NCBI RefSeq assembly: GCF_039511225.1
Contig: NZ_CP154261.1
Location: 3,968,001-4,032,000 of the forward strand
From: Sphingobacterium multivorum
GTDB taxonomy: Bacteria > Bacteroidota > Bacteroidia > Sphingobacteriales > Sphingobacteriaceae
DNA length: 64,000 nucleotides
Direction: 5' to 3'
Below the pieces are notes generated by a model. The model did no database searches and was not told the origin of the DNA. It saw only the letters and a program-made list of their open reading frames with translations. How positions within the stretch are numbered: the first letter of the stretch is position 1; each line of letters starts with the position of its first letter. Shown here piece by piece: positions 9,067 to 17,267 of this stretch. The position numbers and the translations under genes are program-made.

Positions 9067-10428
9067 TTACTTTTTCTCACTTTCTTTTGGTTCTCGTTCC
9101 AAACTCGGCGGAAAACCATTCAACTGTCGCCATATCTCATACCACAAAGGAACTTTGTTTAAAATAACCCTTCCATAAGCACCTGAACCTTGGTTTAACT
9201 GGATTGGCCAAGGCTCGTCACCCTCAGGAACCGGATCGGTCGCGCGTATCAAAATCCTAAATCGACCATTCGTACTGCTCACTTTATCGATGACTGAAAC
9301 TTTTCCGGCAAAGGTACCCACCGCGACAGAAGGCCATCCGGAAAATTGGATTGATGGCCAGCCATCAAATTGCAGCCTTACATCACTCTCAGGCTCTATC
9401 AATGGAATATCCATTGCATTTACATAAAGTTCTACGGCAAGCAGTGGTTTTTTAGGTTGCAATGTCGCAACGGACTCCCCTTCCTTCATATTTTCACCTA
9501 TTCCAGCTTTAAAGGTTTTTACAATAAAACCATCTTGTGGAGCCCTCACGACATATAATCCTCGTCGGACATCGATATTGGATATCTCATTTCTCAGTTT
9601 AGCGATATCGCCCTGTACTGAGGCCTTGGAAGAAAAAGCGGAACTTAAATCAGACTGCGCTTTAGCTAATGATTCATTATACTTTGCACGGATGTTGTTT
9701 AATTCGATGCTCGCATTTGTTAGTGATTGTCTTGAATTTGATAATTTGTTATCCGCACTTACTACTTTAGCTCGATCATTTTGTAGATTTAAGCGTCTTG
9801 TCTCAATATCCGTTAACGAAAATAAGCCATCACGATATCCTTCTTCGTACCGTTTAAGCCGCTTTTCACTGGTCTCAAAAAAGCTCATGACAGCGACAAG
9901 TTCTGCACTATCTATTTTTACCACATTTTGTGCTTGAACCACCTTATTTTTAGCTGATGCAAGCTGAAAATCCAGCCCATTTTTCAATGCTTCAATCTGT
10001 GCTTGGGTAGCTTGCATCTTTTGATTAGCGGCATCTTCTCCACTCCTTTTGGCATGCAATTGTTCTTCCAATCTTACAGGTAGCATGGGATCAAAATAGG
10101 ATTGTGCAGTCTCCGAAAGGACCAAAATTGTGTCACCTTTCTTCACTTCCTGCCCTTCGGTAACTGCCCAATACTCGATGCGGCCACCAATCTGATTTTG
10201 GATAGTCTGCGGTCTATCTTGTGGACGTAAAGCGGTAATCGTTCCTACTCCAAGAATTGTTTGCCGCCAGGGGAGAAAAAGTGCCAGTACAAAAACAATC
10301 CCAGATAACACAAGGATCCGCCCCAAAACTAAGGATCCCCGCTCCTTCAATAAGCTATCAACTGCATCATGAGAGAGATCTCTCCAAGAAAGCGTTGTCC
10401 GATTCGAATGATCCTTATTAATCAACAT
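9067..10428 (-). CDS. HlyD-family periplasmic adaptor (membrane fusion protein)
   Basis: Links an inner-membrane exporter to TolC. About 453 residues: a short cytoplasmic N-terminus, one membrane segment (about 36-55, VLGRILVLSGIVFVLALFLPW), a split biotinyl-lipoyl domain (IGGRIEYWAVTEGQEVKKGDTILVLSE ... VVRAPQDGFIVKTFKAGIGENMKEGESVATL), a long coiled coil between the halves (about 120-280) and a beta-barrel end. The ATG at 10428 is chosen over an ORF start at 10455 because it overlaps the stop of the upstream ABC membrane gene by only 11 bases. That overlap implies translational coupling with a partner that has no ATPase domain. Confidence 0.9.
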   Translation of the reverse strand: MLINKDHSNRTTLSWRDLSHDAVDSLLKERGSLVLGRILVLSGIVFVLALFLPWRQTILGVGTITALRPQDRPQTIQNQIGGRIEYWAVTEGQEVKKGDTILVLSETAQSYFDPMLPVRLEEQLHAKRSGEDAANQKMQATQAQIEALKNGLDFQLASAKNKVVQAQNVVKIDSAELVAVMSFFETSEKRLKRYEEGYRDGLFSLTDIETRRLNLQNDRAKVVSADNKLSNSRQSLTNASIELNNIRAKYNESLAKAQSDLSSAFSSKASVQGDIAKLRNEISNIDVRRGLYVVRAPQDGFIVKTFKAGIGENMKEGESVATLQPKKPLLAVELYVNAMDIPLIEPESDVRLQFDGWPSIQFSGWPSVAVGTFAGKVSVIDKVSSTNGRFRILIRATDPVPEGDEPWPIQLNQGSGAYGRVILNKVPLWYEIWRQLNGFPPSLEREPKESEKK

Positions 10429-11419
10429 AAACCGCAGCGTCCTCCTCCAACGCAAGATCGGTTACAGCCGCCAGTTTGACAACTCCCGTAAGCATATCAA
10501 AAATTGTATTTAAGTTAGTCATCAGTTTTTCAATGGCATAACCAATTTGAACGATCACAACTTCAGCAGCTACAAATTGACCAAAAGTCATTTGCCGCTC
10601 GACAACAAAATAGGATCCAAGCAAGAGCATCGCTCCAAACAACAGGGTCCGAAGCAGGAAAGAACCTAGAAAAAAACGCTTTAAAACTCTAAAATGATCG
10701 TTTCGCGCCGATAAATATTTACTGACAATGGAATCTGTTGTTCTCGTCACTTCGTTCATTTTCATCTCATCTCCACGATAATGGTCTATTTGTCCGGCAA
10801 CAGCTTCCAAATAGGCTACCGTCTCATATTTGTATTCAGACTCTTCAATGCTGGTTTTCAAACCTCTTTTGTAGTATAAAACAAGTATCGTAATAACAGA
10901 AAAAATGACAATAAGGCCAAAGGCCAAAAATGCGGGATGATAAAAAGATAATAAAACCACGCTGAAGAAAATTGTTACAACCGCGGCGATGATATCGATC
11001 AAAAGTTTGATAATTCCCTTTTGAATAATGATGACATCAAAAAATCGGTTGACCAACTCCACTAGGTTTTTTCCAAGTAACTCTTTAGGTTTAATTCTTG
11101 GCAGTCGATACGAAAATTCAATCGCCGATTTTAGAAAGATTTTCTGCTCCAAATACTCGACTAAGGTCAATTGTCCGATCAATAATACTCCGCCCACGAT
11201 CACGCCAAATAACACAAAAGCAATTAAGATATAGGTAGAGCTATACATCGCTCCATTGCTTAAAAAATTAAAGATTGCTGTTATCCCTATTGGAATAGTC
11301 AAACTAAAAATACCGATCACAATAGCATAAATAAATATATAATTGATCGTTTTCCGTTCAGTATGTAATAGGCTTGCCAACCGCTGTAAGGGTGATGGTC
11401 CGCCTTGTATATGCCCCAT
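10418..11419 (-). CDS. ABC-exporter transmembrane domain protein lacking a nucleotide-binding domain
   Basis: A 333-residue type-1 ABC exporter membrane domain: about six hydrophobic segments (roughly 30-50, 63-84, 140-160, 164-185, 248-275 and 280-300) with the usual long intracellular helices (RLPRIKPKELLGKNLVELVNRF; TSIEESEYKYETVAYLEAVAGQIDHYRGDEMKMNEV). In normal half-exporters an ATPase of about 230 residues follows. Here the chain ends 30 or so residues after the last membrane helix with VTDLALEEDAAVYVD and a stop. No Walker A, LSGGQ or Walker B motif occurs in it or in any neighbour of this operon. The end overlaps the HlyD-type start, so the short length looks designed rather than a recent truncation. 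How transport would be powered is unknown. Confidence 0.85.
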   Translation of the reverse strand: MGHIQGGPSPLQRLASLLHTERKTINYIFIYAIVIGIFSLTIPIGITAIFNFLSNGAMYSSTYILIAFVLFGVIVGGVLLIGQLTLVEYLEQKIFLKSAIEFSYRLPRIKPKELLGKNLVELVNRFFDVIIIQKGIIKLLIDIIAAVVTIFFSVVLLSFYHPAFLAFGLIVIFSVITILVLYYKRGLKTSIEESEYKYETVAYLEAVAGQIDHYRGDEMKMNEVTRTTDSIVSKYLSARNDHFRVLKRFFLGSFLLRTLLFGAMLLLGSYFVVERQMTFGQFVAAEVVIVQIGYAIEKLMTNLNTIFDMLTGVVKLAAVTDLALEEDAAVYVD

Positions 11420-11486
11420 AAAAATAGATAGAAGATACGTTAGAAATGATAATTTTCAGCTAAAACAACGGTAAAACTCCGAGCGA

Positions 11487-11969
11487 TCATTCAACTAGTC
11501 CGGTTGCTCTGTTTCCGATACTTGATTGCTCTTTAAATATAATCGTAGAACAAATTTGGCCCTCAACCTTACGGAGTGCATTAGCGACATTAAAAAAATT
11601 GCGTGTTTTCTTTTTATAGATATAATCTCGTGGTATTATGATCTCATTTACAGACTGGCCTCGAAGATAATGCTGCAAATAATGACTGTTATCGGTACCC
11701 AAGATATCTGCAAAAATACTGAGCCCACGGTTTTTATAGCGCTGATAGATTACGCTGCAGCCTTTTAAAAAAGAATCCGATTGAAGTGTCTCCAGTTGAT
11801 CTTCCAATCCAATTCCGAGTAATTCACTCGCAGAAGTACTGCTTTTATTGCCATACACAAGGATAATATCGATACAATCTGCCGTTGACTCTTCAATACT
11901 TTGACGCACAAAATGAAGGGAGTCGACTGTAAAATCACTGGGTATTAATATACGCGTTGTTTTAGCCAT
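11487..11969 (-). CDS. USP-like small protein, paralogue 2
   Basis: A 160-residue soluble protein, paralogous to the gene at 6981-7499 (RILIPSDFTVDSL, then DIILVYGNKSSTS, SELLGIGLEDQL and YLQHYLRG are shared nearly unchanged). As in the paralogue, the universal stress protein ATP motif is not visible. The ATG at 11969 gives the same MAK-T/A-TR start as the paralogue; the longer reading from 11999 would run into the promoter. It heads the operon that continues with the ATPase-less ABC membrane protein, HlyD adaptor and TolC channel. Its position first in an exporter operon suggests a partner or signalling role in export, but nothing in the sequence proves this. Confidence 0.8.
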   Translation of the reverse strand: MAKTTRILIPSDFTVDSLHFVRQSIEESTADCIDIILVYGNKSSTSASELLGIGLEDQLETLQSDSFLKGCSVIYQRYKNRGLSIFADILGTDNSHYLQHYLRGQSVNEIIIPRDYIYKKKTRNFFNVANALRKVEGQICSTIIFKEQSSIGNRATGLVE

Positions 11970-11981
11970 GCTTTTTTTTAG

Positions 11982-11989
11982 CAAAGTTA
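11982..11989 (-). promoter_or_regulatory. Bacteroidota-type -7 promoter element (TAACTTTG) of the exporter operon
   Basis: Minus-strand TAACTTTG matches TAnnTTTG and lies 12 bases before the start codon of the USP-like gene. A TTGCCAT lies upstream with the same 14-base gap as in the copy at 7517-7524, supporting both sites. Confidence 0.6.
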
Positions 11990-12021
11990 AAACGCACATA
12001 TGGCAACGGAATGAATCTAAA

Positions 12022-12099
12022 ATTAGCTTTCCATTAGAAAGCTCGCAACTGTATTAAAATGAGATTAGAAATACCATCTAAATTAAAACTACATTAGAA
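12022..12099 (-). promoter_or_regulatory. Array of six OmpR-family-like half-sites, copy 2
   Basis: Plus-strand elements ATTAGC, ATTAGAA, ATTAAAA, ATTAGAA, ATTAAAA and ATTAGAA start at 12022, 12033, 12053, 12064, 12082 and 12093, spacings 11, 20, 11, 18, 11, exactly as in copy 1. The last element overlaps the stop codon of the histidine kinase gene. Likely binding array for the OmpR-type regulator encoded just upstream. Confidence 0.6.
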
Positions 12100-13452
12100 G
12101 CGAAGGTAAGTGGGTAGTTCAATTTCTACAGTGGTGCCTTCACTCACAACAGAATTGACCTTCAATGTCCCACCATGCAGCTTAATAATATTTCTAGCTA
12201 AGGGAAGTCCTATACCATAACCGTCTATCCCACTCGTATTGGAAGCTCTAAAATAGGGATCGTAAATATGGTCCAATTCACGGGAAGGTATTCCGATACC
12301 TTTGTCTTTTATTAGAATAAAGACTTTATTGTCCAATGCACCCAAAGCAATGTATGCTGTTCTATCGGATGAATACTTACACGCGTTGCTGATAATATTG
12401 GATAGCGCAAGCTGTAGCAGAATTGCATTTCCATTCACCTTGAGCCGCATACTATCATCTGGTAACAGACTGAAATCTGTAATAATCTTAAATTTGTCAT
12501 TGATGGCCTTAACTGTTAGTTCGGCATCCATCACAATCTGATCAATACGAACGGGGCTAAATGCAGTCGCATTATTAACAAAACCTGTACGCGCCAGCAG
12601 TAAAAGTGCTTTTGTTTTCTTTTCCAAATGCTCTGCCGACTCAATGATCTTAAATAATGTTCGTTGGTACTCTTCCGTTGTGCGTTCTTTGGATAAAGCA
12701 AGATCTGCCTGTCCTATGATGGATGTCAATGGCGTATTCAGTTCATGTGATGCATTGCTGATAAAGTTCTTTTGTGTTTCGAAAGAGGTTTCCAAGCGCG
12801 TCAACATCCGATTAAAGGTGAGTGCCAGACCATGAAGCTCCCCTTTATATTTATCCTCATCCAATCGTTTATAGAGATTTTCAGAACCAATCTCCTGCAC
12901 CTCTTTCATCATGGTCAGTATGGGCTTTAAAAACGAGCGCTTCATAAAAACCGAAACAACGAATATAAAGAGAATTCCCAAAATCAGACTTATAATAAGG
13001 AGATTACGAAGATAGGCCAAATGGTGTGTATAAAAGTAATTTTCAGCAGAAGCGCCCACGATATACTTTCGACCATTTTGCGAAAAGTATTTAGTTGAAT
13101 AGAATTGATTGCCTGACTTGAAATTTGAGCTTCCCTTTTTATTGATTTTATCCCAAAGCTCTTTATGGAATCCCTGGCTTCTTACAATAGCACCATTGCT
13201 ATCAAATTCCACCAAAAATTCATGCTGATTATTGAGATTTTCAATAAAATCAAGGCTCCACTGATCAGTTTGGGAGGCAGATTTACTATTCAGAAATTTC
13301 TCCGCAGCAATATTTCGCCGCAGGTCCAGCCGCTTATAAAAATCTGTAAAAGCAAAATTCGTAATGGAATAAAAAATAAAGCCAACAAAACAACTCACAT
13401 AAATGACCAGAATTGCAATGAGATAAGTAAGCTTTCGGTTATAATTGTGCAT
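12094..13452 (-). CDS. Sensor histidine kinase (HAMP, HisKA, HATPase)
   Basis: An inner-membrane sensor kinase of 452 residues. It has an N-terminal membrane helix (LTYLIAILVIYVSCFVGFIFYS), a periplasmic domain of about 120 residues, a second membrane helix (LRNLLIISLILGILFIFVVSVFM), a HAMP linker, a HisKA domain with FISNASHELNTPLTSIIG, and a HATPase domain (NIISNACKYS, KDKGIGIPS, GYGIGLPLARNIIKLHGG). It lies 10 bases after the OmpR-type regulator and is its cognate kinase by position. The stop codon overlaps the half-site array that precedes the USP-like exporter operon. The signal is unknown. Confidence 0.93.
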   Translation of the reverse strand: MHNYNRKLTYLIAILVIYVSCFVGFIFYSITNFAFTDFYKRLDLRRNIAAEKFLNSKSASQTDQWSLDFIENLNNQHEFLVEFDSNGAIVRSQGFHKELWDKINKKGSSNFKSGNQFYSTKYFSQNGRKYIVGASAENYFYTHHLAYLRNLLIISLILGILFIFVVSVFMKRSFLKPILTMMKEVQEIGSENLYKRLDEDKYKGELHGLALTFNRMLTRLETSFETQKNFISNASHELNTPLTSIIGQADLALSKERTTEEYQRTLFKIIESAEHLEKKTKALLLLARTGFVNNATAFSPVRIDQIVMDAELTVKAINDKFKIITDFSLLPDDSMRLKVNGNAILLQLALSNIISNACKYSSDRTAYIALGALDNKVFILIKDKGIGIPSRELDHIYDPYFRASNTSGIDGYGIGLPLARNIIKLHGGTLKVNSVVSEGTTVEIELPTYLRF

Positions 13453-13462
13453 GTTTAAATAT

Positions 13463-14188
13463 TCAGTCTTCTATTTTTAAAACATATCCCATACCAATAA
13501 CCGTATGGATCGCTTTTTTGCTCGTTATTTTTTCAATCTTTTTTCTCAGATAATTCACATAAACATCGACAACATTTGATCCGATATCGAAATTTATACC
13601 CCATATTTTGTCCAAAAGCTCCGTTCGCTCAAATACCTTTTTGGGGCTCTGAATAAACAACAAAAGCAAACGATACTCGGTGCTGGTCAAATTGAGTTCC
13701 TGCCCGTCACAATAGGCTATTTTTTTATAATCATCGATACGCAGAAAACCATAACTAAATGTGTCTTTCGAAGGTAGCAATTCACGTTGCGTTGCCTGTA
13801 CGATAGACTGTTGTCTGCGGATCAATGAACGTATCCGAGCCTTCAATTCAATAAGTTTAAAGGGTTTGGAAAGATAATCATCAGCACCGTTATCGAGTCC
13901 AAGCACCACATTCTCTGGAGTTCCAAGTGCAGTCAGCATCATAACAGGTAAATCTGTATAGCCCCACTGCCTGATCTGCTTACAAATATCCAGTCCATTA
14001 GTTCCCGGCAAAAGAATGTCTAGTAGCACAAGGGAGACATCTTGCTTCGCCAAGAGCTGTTCCAAACCTTCCGAACGCCCCAGATGAATGACCCTATAAC
14101 CATCTTCGCCTAAGCCTTGTACGATCAAATCGGCAACATCCTGCTCATCTTCAACCAAAATAATTTTTTGCTCCTCCATATTCGTCAT
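13463..14188 (-). CDS. OmpR-family response regulator
   Basis: A two-domain transcription regulator: receiver (acidic VEDEQD, phospho-acceptor Asp in LLDILLPGTNGLD, Lys in LSKPFKLIELKARI) and C-terminal winged helix (LNLTSTEYRLLLLFIQSPKKVFERTELLDKIWG ... VVDVYVNYLRKKIEKI). The Met at 14188 or the one at 14179 places the receiver at the N-terminus; a longer reading from 14284 adds an unrelated hydrophobic stretch and is rejected. It is co-transcribed with the kinase. OmpR-family members such as PmrA and QseB bind YTTAAT-N5-YTTAAT direct repeats, which is what the arrays at 7557-7634 and 12022-12099 look like, so these two operons are its likely targets. Confidence 0.92.
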   Translation of the reverse strand: MTNMEEQKIILVEDEQDVADLIVQGLGEDGYRVIHLGRSEGLEQLLAKQDVSLVLLDILLPGTNGLDICKQIRQWGYTDLPVMMLTALGTPENVVLGLDNGADDYLSKPFKLIELKARIRSLIRRQQSIVQATQRELLPSKDTFSYGFLRIDDYKKIAYCDGQELNLTSTEYRLLLLFIQSPKKVFERTELLDKIWGINFDIGSNVVDVYVNYLRKKIEKITSKKAIHTVIGMGYVLKIED

Positions 14189-14354
14189 GATGTGTAGTTC
14201 GCTGTAATGAACTACGATCCAAACCATAAAAATAACGTTTTGACTTAAGAGACACAAATACCATTTTTTTGCCAGAATCCACACGAAAAGAATCTTGCGC
14301 TATTTTGCAAAAGCAAAAGCGCTGTATTCATCGATAACTATAAATTACTGCAGT

Positions 14355-15194
14355 TTACTGTAACCAACCCTTTACGAGATCGTTATGTTTCTTGATCCAT
14401 TCTTTTGCCGTATCGGCTTTGTTCTGGCTTCCTTGCATTTGTGACAACAAATCAGCCATTGTTGATTCATCAAAGTAGACTTTGGAAAAAAATTCGGCAA
14501 GCTCCGGTTGCTCCATGCGAAAGTCTCCTCGTGCAAAAATTTTGATTTGCTCGGCATCACCCAATGTTTTTTTAGGATCCTCCAAAAACTTCAATTTCAT
14601 TTTAGCAAACATCCAATGTGGTTGCCAGCCAGCTACCACAATCCATCGTTTTGCTTTGATCGCGTTTTGCAATTCCGTAATCATGGCAACCGTAGATGAA
14701 TTCACATGTTTATAATCGAGTTCATACTCTTTGATCACTTGATCTACAGCACGTGTTATTCCAGCACCCTTTTCTATACCGATAATCCTTTTATCAAATT
14801 CTCGTTCATGTTTTCTCAACTCTTCAATCCGATCAATTGTTACATAATCTGGCACAACAAGTCCATTTCGCGCATGGCTATAACTCGTTCCGAGCTCTTC
14901 AATATTTGGAAATTTAGCCACTTTACTTCCATGAGTCAATGGCAGCCAGACATCCATATATAGATCTGTATCGCCATTGTTCATAGAGGCTAAGATCATA
15001 TCGGGCGTAGCTCGTTGGATAACGACATGATACCCCTTTTCTTCCATAATTACTTTTGCGACCTCTGTCATTGCAACTCCTTCGGCCCAGCCATCGACCA
15101 TGCCGATATGAATAATATTTTTATTCCCGCCCGTGCTGCATGCCCCAAGCAATAACACCATCAGACACAATACCATACTTTTTATTTTCCTCAT
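14355..15194 (-). CDS. proX: Glycine betaine/proline betaine ABC transporter substrate-binding lipoprotein
   Basis: The extracytoplasmic binding component of an osmoprotectant importer. A lipoprotein signal ends in LLGACS, giving a lipidated Cys at about residue 19. The mature OpuAC-type domain shows IHIGMVDGWAEGVAMTEVAKVIMEEKGYHV, DLYMDVWLPLTHG and VVAGWQPHWMFAKMKLKFLEDP, where the Trp residues are those that form the betaine cage in this family. It begins one base after the permease stop and is the last gene of the operon. Exact ligand (glycine betaine, proline betaine or choline) cannot be told from sequence. Confidence 0.9.
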   Translation of the reverse strand: MRKIKSMVLCLMVLLLGACSTGGNKNIIHIGMVDGWAEGVAMTEVAKVIMEEKGYHVVIQRATPDMILASMNNGDTDLYMDVWLPLTHGSKVAKFPNIEELGTSYSHARNGLVVPDYVTIDRIEELRKHEREFDKRIIGIEKGAGITRAVDQVIKEYELDYKHVNSSTVAMITELQNAIKAKRWIVVAGWQPHWMFAKMKLKFLEDPKKTLGDAEQIKIFARGDFRMEQPELAEFFSKVYFDESTMADLLSQMQGSQNKADTAKEWIKKHNDLVKGWLQ

Positions 15195-15195
15195 A

Positions 15196-16023
15196 CTATG
15201 CTTTCTTTTTTACAAAGCCCTGTGTGATCCGATCCAAAATAATAGCGAGAATCACAACGGACAAACCGCTTTCAAAACCAAGACCAATATCCAAGTTGTT
15301 GATACCTTCAAGTACTTTTTCTCCCAAACCACCGGCAGCAATCATTCCGGCAATAACAACCATCGATAAAGACAGTAATATGGTTTGATTGATCCCTGCT
15401 AAAATTGTTTTGGTAGCCAAGGGCAATTCTACTTTAAATAAGATCTGGCTATTGGTTGCTCCAAATGAACGTGCAGCTTCCACGATATCTTTTGGAACCG
15501 CATCAATCCCTAGAGTCGTCAAACGTACAGCAGGTGGCATAGCAAAAATAATGGTCGCAAAAGCTCCTGGGACTTTACCAATACTAAAAAATAACACTGC
15601 CGGAATCAAATAGACAAAGGCCGGCATTGTCTGCATCAAGTCAAGCAAGGGACGAATGATCTTGGCCGCTAGTTTATTTTTTGCAGCCCACACACCCAAA
15701 GGAACTGATATAACCAAGGCTGTCAAGGTAGCGACCAATACCAGCGCCAAAGTCTCCATCGTTGCAATCCAAAATCCCATCAGATAGATCAATGTTAATC
15801 CCAACAATGTCGTCATTGCGACCCCTTTCCCAGATTTCCACCAGGCTAATGCTGTAAATAATGCGATGATAATAAAAAAAGGTATCGTTGTTAACACCCA
15901 TTCCAGTCCAATAATGGATGCATTCCCTGTATTTTTTATCAGGTTAAAAAATGGCTCTAAATGATCTGTCAGCCAATTGACGGCTACAGCGATGTATTGT
16001 CCTATATCGATTACTTTATTCAT
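15196..16023 (-). CDS. proW: Glycine betaine ABC transporter permease
   Basis: The membrane channel of the betaine importer: 275 residues with about six or seven hydrophobic helices and the binding-protein-dependent transport signature EAARSFGATNSQILFKVELPLATKTILAGI (about 180-210), which contacts the ATPase. The region MQTMPAFVYLIPAVLFFSIGKVPG is typical of ProW/OpuAB. It sits two bases after the ATPase gene and is followed at once by the binding protein, an arrangement that guarantees co-expression. Confidence 0.92.
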   Translation of the reverse strand: MNKVIDIGQYIAVAVNWLTDHLEPFFNLIKNTGNASIIGLEWVLTTIPFFIIIALFTALAWWKSGKGVAMTTLLGLTLIYLMGFWIATMETLALVLVATLTALVISVPLGVWAAKNKLAAKIIRPLLDLMQTMPAFVYLIPAVLFFSIGKVPGAFATIIFAMPPAVRLTTLGIDAVPKDIVEAARSFGATNSQILFKVELPLATKTILAGINQTILLSLSMVVIAGMIAAGGLGEKVLEGINNLDIGLGFESGLSVVILAIILDRITQGFVKKKA

Positions 16024-16025
16024 TT

Positions 16026-17267
16026 CTACTGATTATTTGCTTTCTCTTTTAATTCAATAATTTCCTCTTCATTATACTTTGTCGCTTCAATAATCAACGA
16101 CGTCTGTGTTACGATCCCCAATAAACGATTATGTTCGTTCACCACAGCGATTGGGGACCGGATCTCCGATATCAAAGGCAACATTTCTTCAACGGTGACC
16201 TCCTTCGATACGGTTGGAACGTTGGCATGTATAATGGATTCTACGGTGGGTTCCCTACGCTTTGCCGATTGAATGACTTCACTCATATGAACAAAACCAA
16301 GGAAAGTATCATGCGCATCGACTACAGGGAGAATTTCAATTCCTGTCGCCCGCATTTTCCGCAGCGCCCCCTCAGGGCCATCTTTTTTGAAACGTACAAC
16401 AGTAGGTTTCTCAAACATCAGTGAACCTGCCGAAATGATCGACTTGCGATCCACTTTTTCAACAAAGGCTTTAACATACTCACTTGCTGGATTTGTCAAG
16501 ATATCTTCTGCAGTACCGATCTGTTCGATGACACCATCTTTCATAATAGCAATGCGATCGCCCAATTTGATCGCTTCATCGAGATCATGGGTAATAAATA
16601 CGATTGTTTTTTGTAAATTATCCTGCAACTCCAGTAACTGATCTTGCATTTCTGTTTTAATCAGGGGATCGAGAGCTGAAAATGCCTCATCCATCAGTAG
16701 TACTTCAGGATCATTTGCAAGTGCCCGAGCCAGTCCAACCCGCTGTTGCATACCACCCGATAACTGAGAAGGTAGCTGTTGTTCAAATCCACTCAGCCCG
16801 ACGACATCAAGCGCTTGCTGCGCTTTAGATTCCCGTTTGTCCCGTTCTTCCCCTCTCAATTCTAAACCAAAAGCAGCATTGCTCAACACGGTATGATGTG
16901 GCAATAGACCAAACTTTTGAAAGACCATACTCATTTCCGTTCGACGGACTTCAAGAAGATCTTTATTATTTTTCCCTGTTATATCCTCACCATTGATATA
17001 AACCTTTCCTGATGTCGGTTCGTTCAATCGATTCAGACAACGGAGCAGGGTAGATTTCCCACTTCCCGAAAGCCCCATTATAACGAAAAATTCCCCCTCA
17101 AAGATTTCAAAATTAGCTTTGTTAATCCCAATAGTACAGCCCGTTTTCGCTAAAATATCCTTCTTCGAGAAACCCTCGTTCAGTAAATGCAAAGCTTGTT
17201 TCTTTTGCTTTCCGAAAACAAGTACCAAGTCTTCAACTTTTACTTTTACCTTGCTAGTTTTATCCAT
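16026..17267 (-). CDS. proV: Glycine betaine ABC transporter ATPase with CBS domains
   Basis: The energy-supplying subunit of a ProV/OpuAA-type importer. Residues about 40-290 hold the ATPase, with Walker A GLSGSGKST, signature LSGGMQQRVGLARAL, Walker B VLLMDEAFSALDP and the switch His in FITHDLDEA. The C-terminal 120 residues are a tandem CBS pair (TGIEILPVVDAHDTFLGFVHMSEV; SPIAVVNEHNRLLGIVTQTSL), the osmotic or ionic-strength sensing module of this subfamily. The region GFSKKDILAKTGCTIGINKANFEIFEGEFFVIMG at the start is also characteristic. First gene of the operon, with a long untranslated leader upstream. Confidence 0.94.
   Translation of the reverse strand: MDKTSKVKVKVEDLVLVFGKQKKQALHLLNEGFSKKDILAKTGCTIGINKANFEIFEGEFFVIMGLSGSGKSTLLRCLNRLNEPTSGKVYINGEDITGKNNKDLLEVRRTEMSMVFQKFGLLPHHTVLSNAAFGLELRGEERDKRESKAQQALDVVGLSGFEQQLPSQLSGGMQQRVGLARALANDPEVLLMDEAFSALDPLIKTEMQDQLLELQDNLQKTIVFITHDLDEAIKLGDRIAIMKDGVIEQIGTAEDILTNPASEYVKAFVEKVDRKSIISAGSLMFEKPTVVRFKKDGPEGALRKMRATGIEILPVVDAHDTFLGFVHMSEVIQSAKRREPTVESIIHANVPTVSKEVTVEEMLPLISEIRSPIAVVNEHNRLLGIVTQTSLIIEATKYNEEEIIELKEKANNQ

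Noticed and set aside
10418..10455. Truncation of the ABC gene by frameshift
   Set aside because: The downstream frames do not continue into an ATPase; an HlyD gene begins directly and overlaps the stop, so no lost domain is hidden here.
7557..12099. CRISPR-like or mobile-element repeats
   Set aside because: The repeated units are 7 bp and lie before genes; there are no spacers, Cas genes or transposase.
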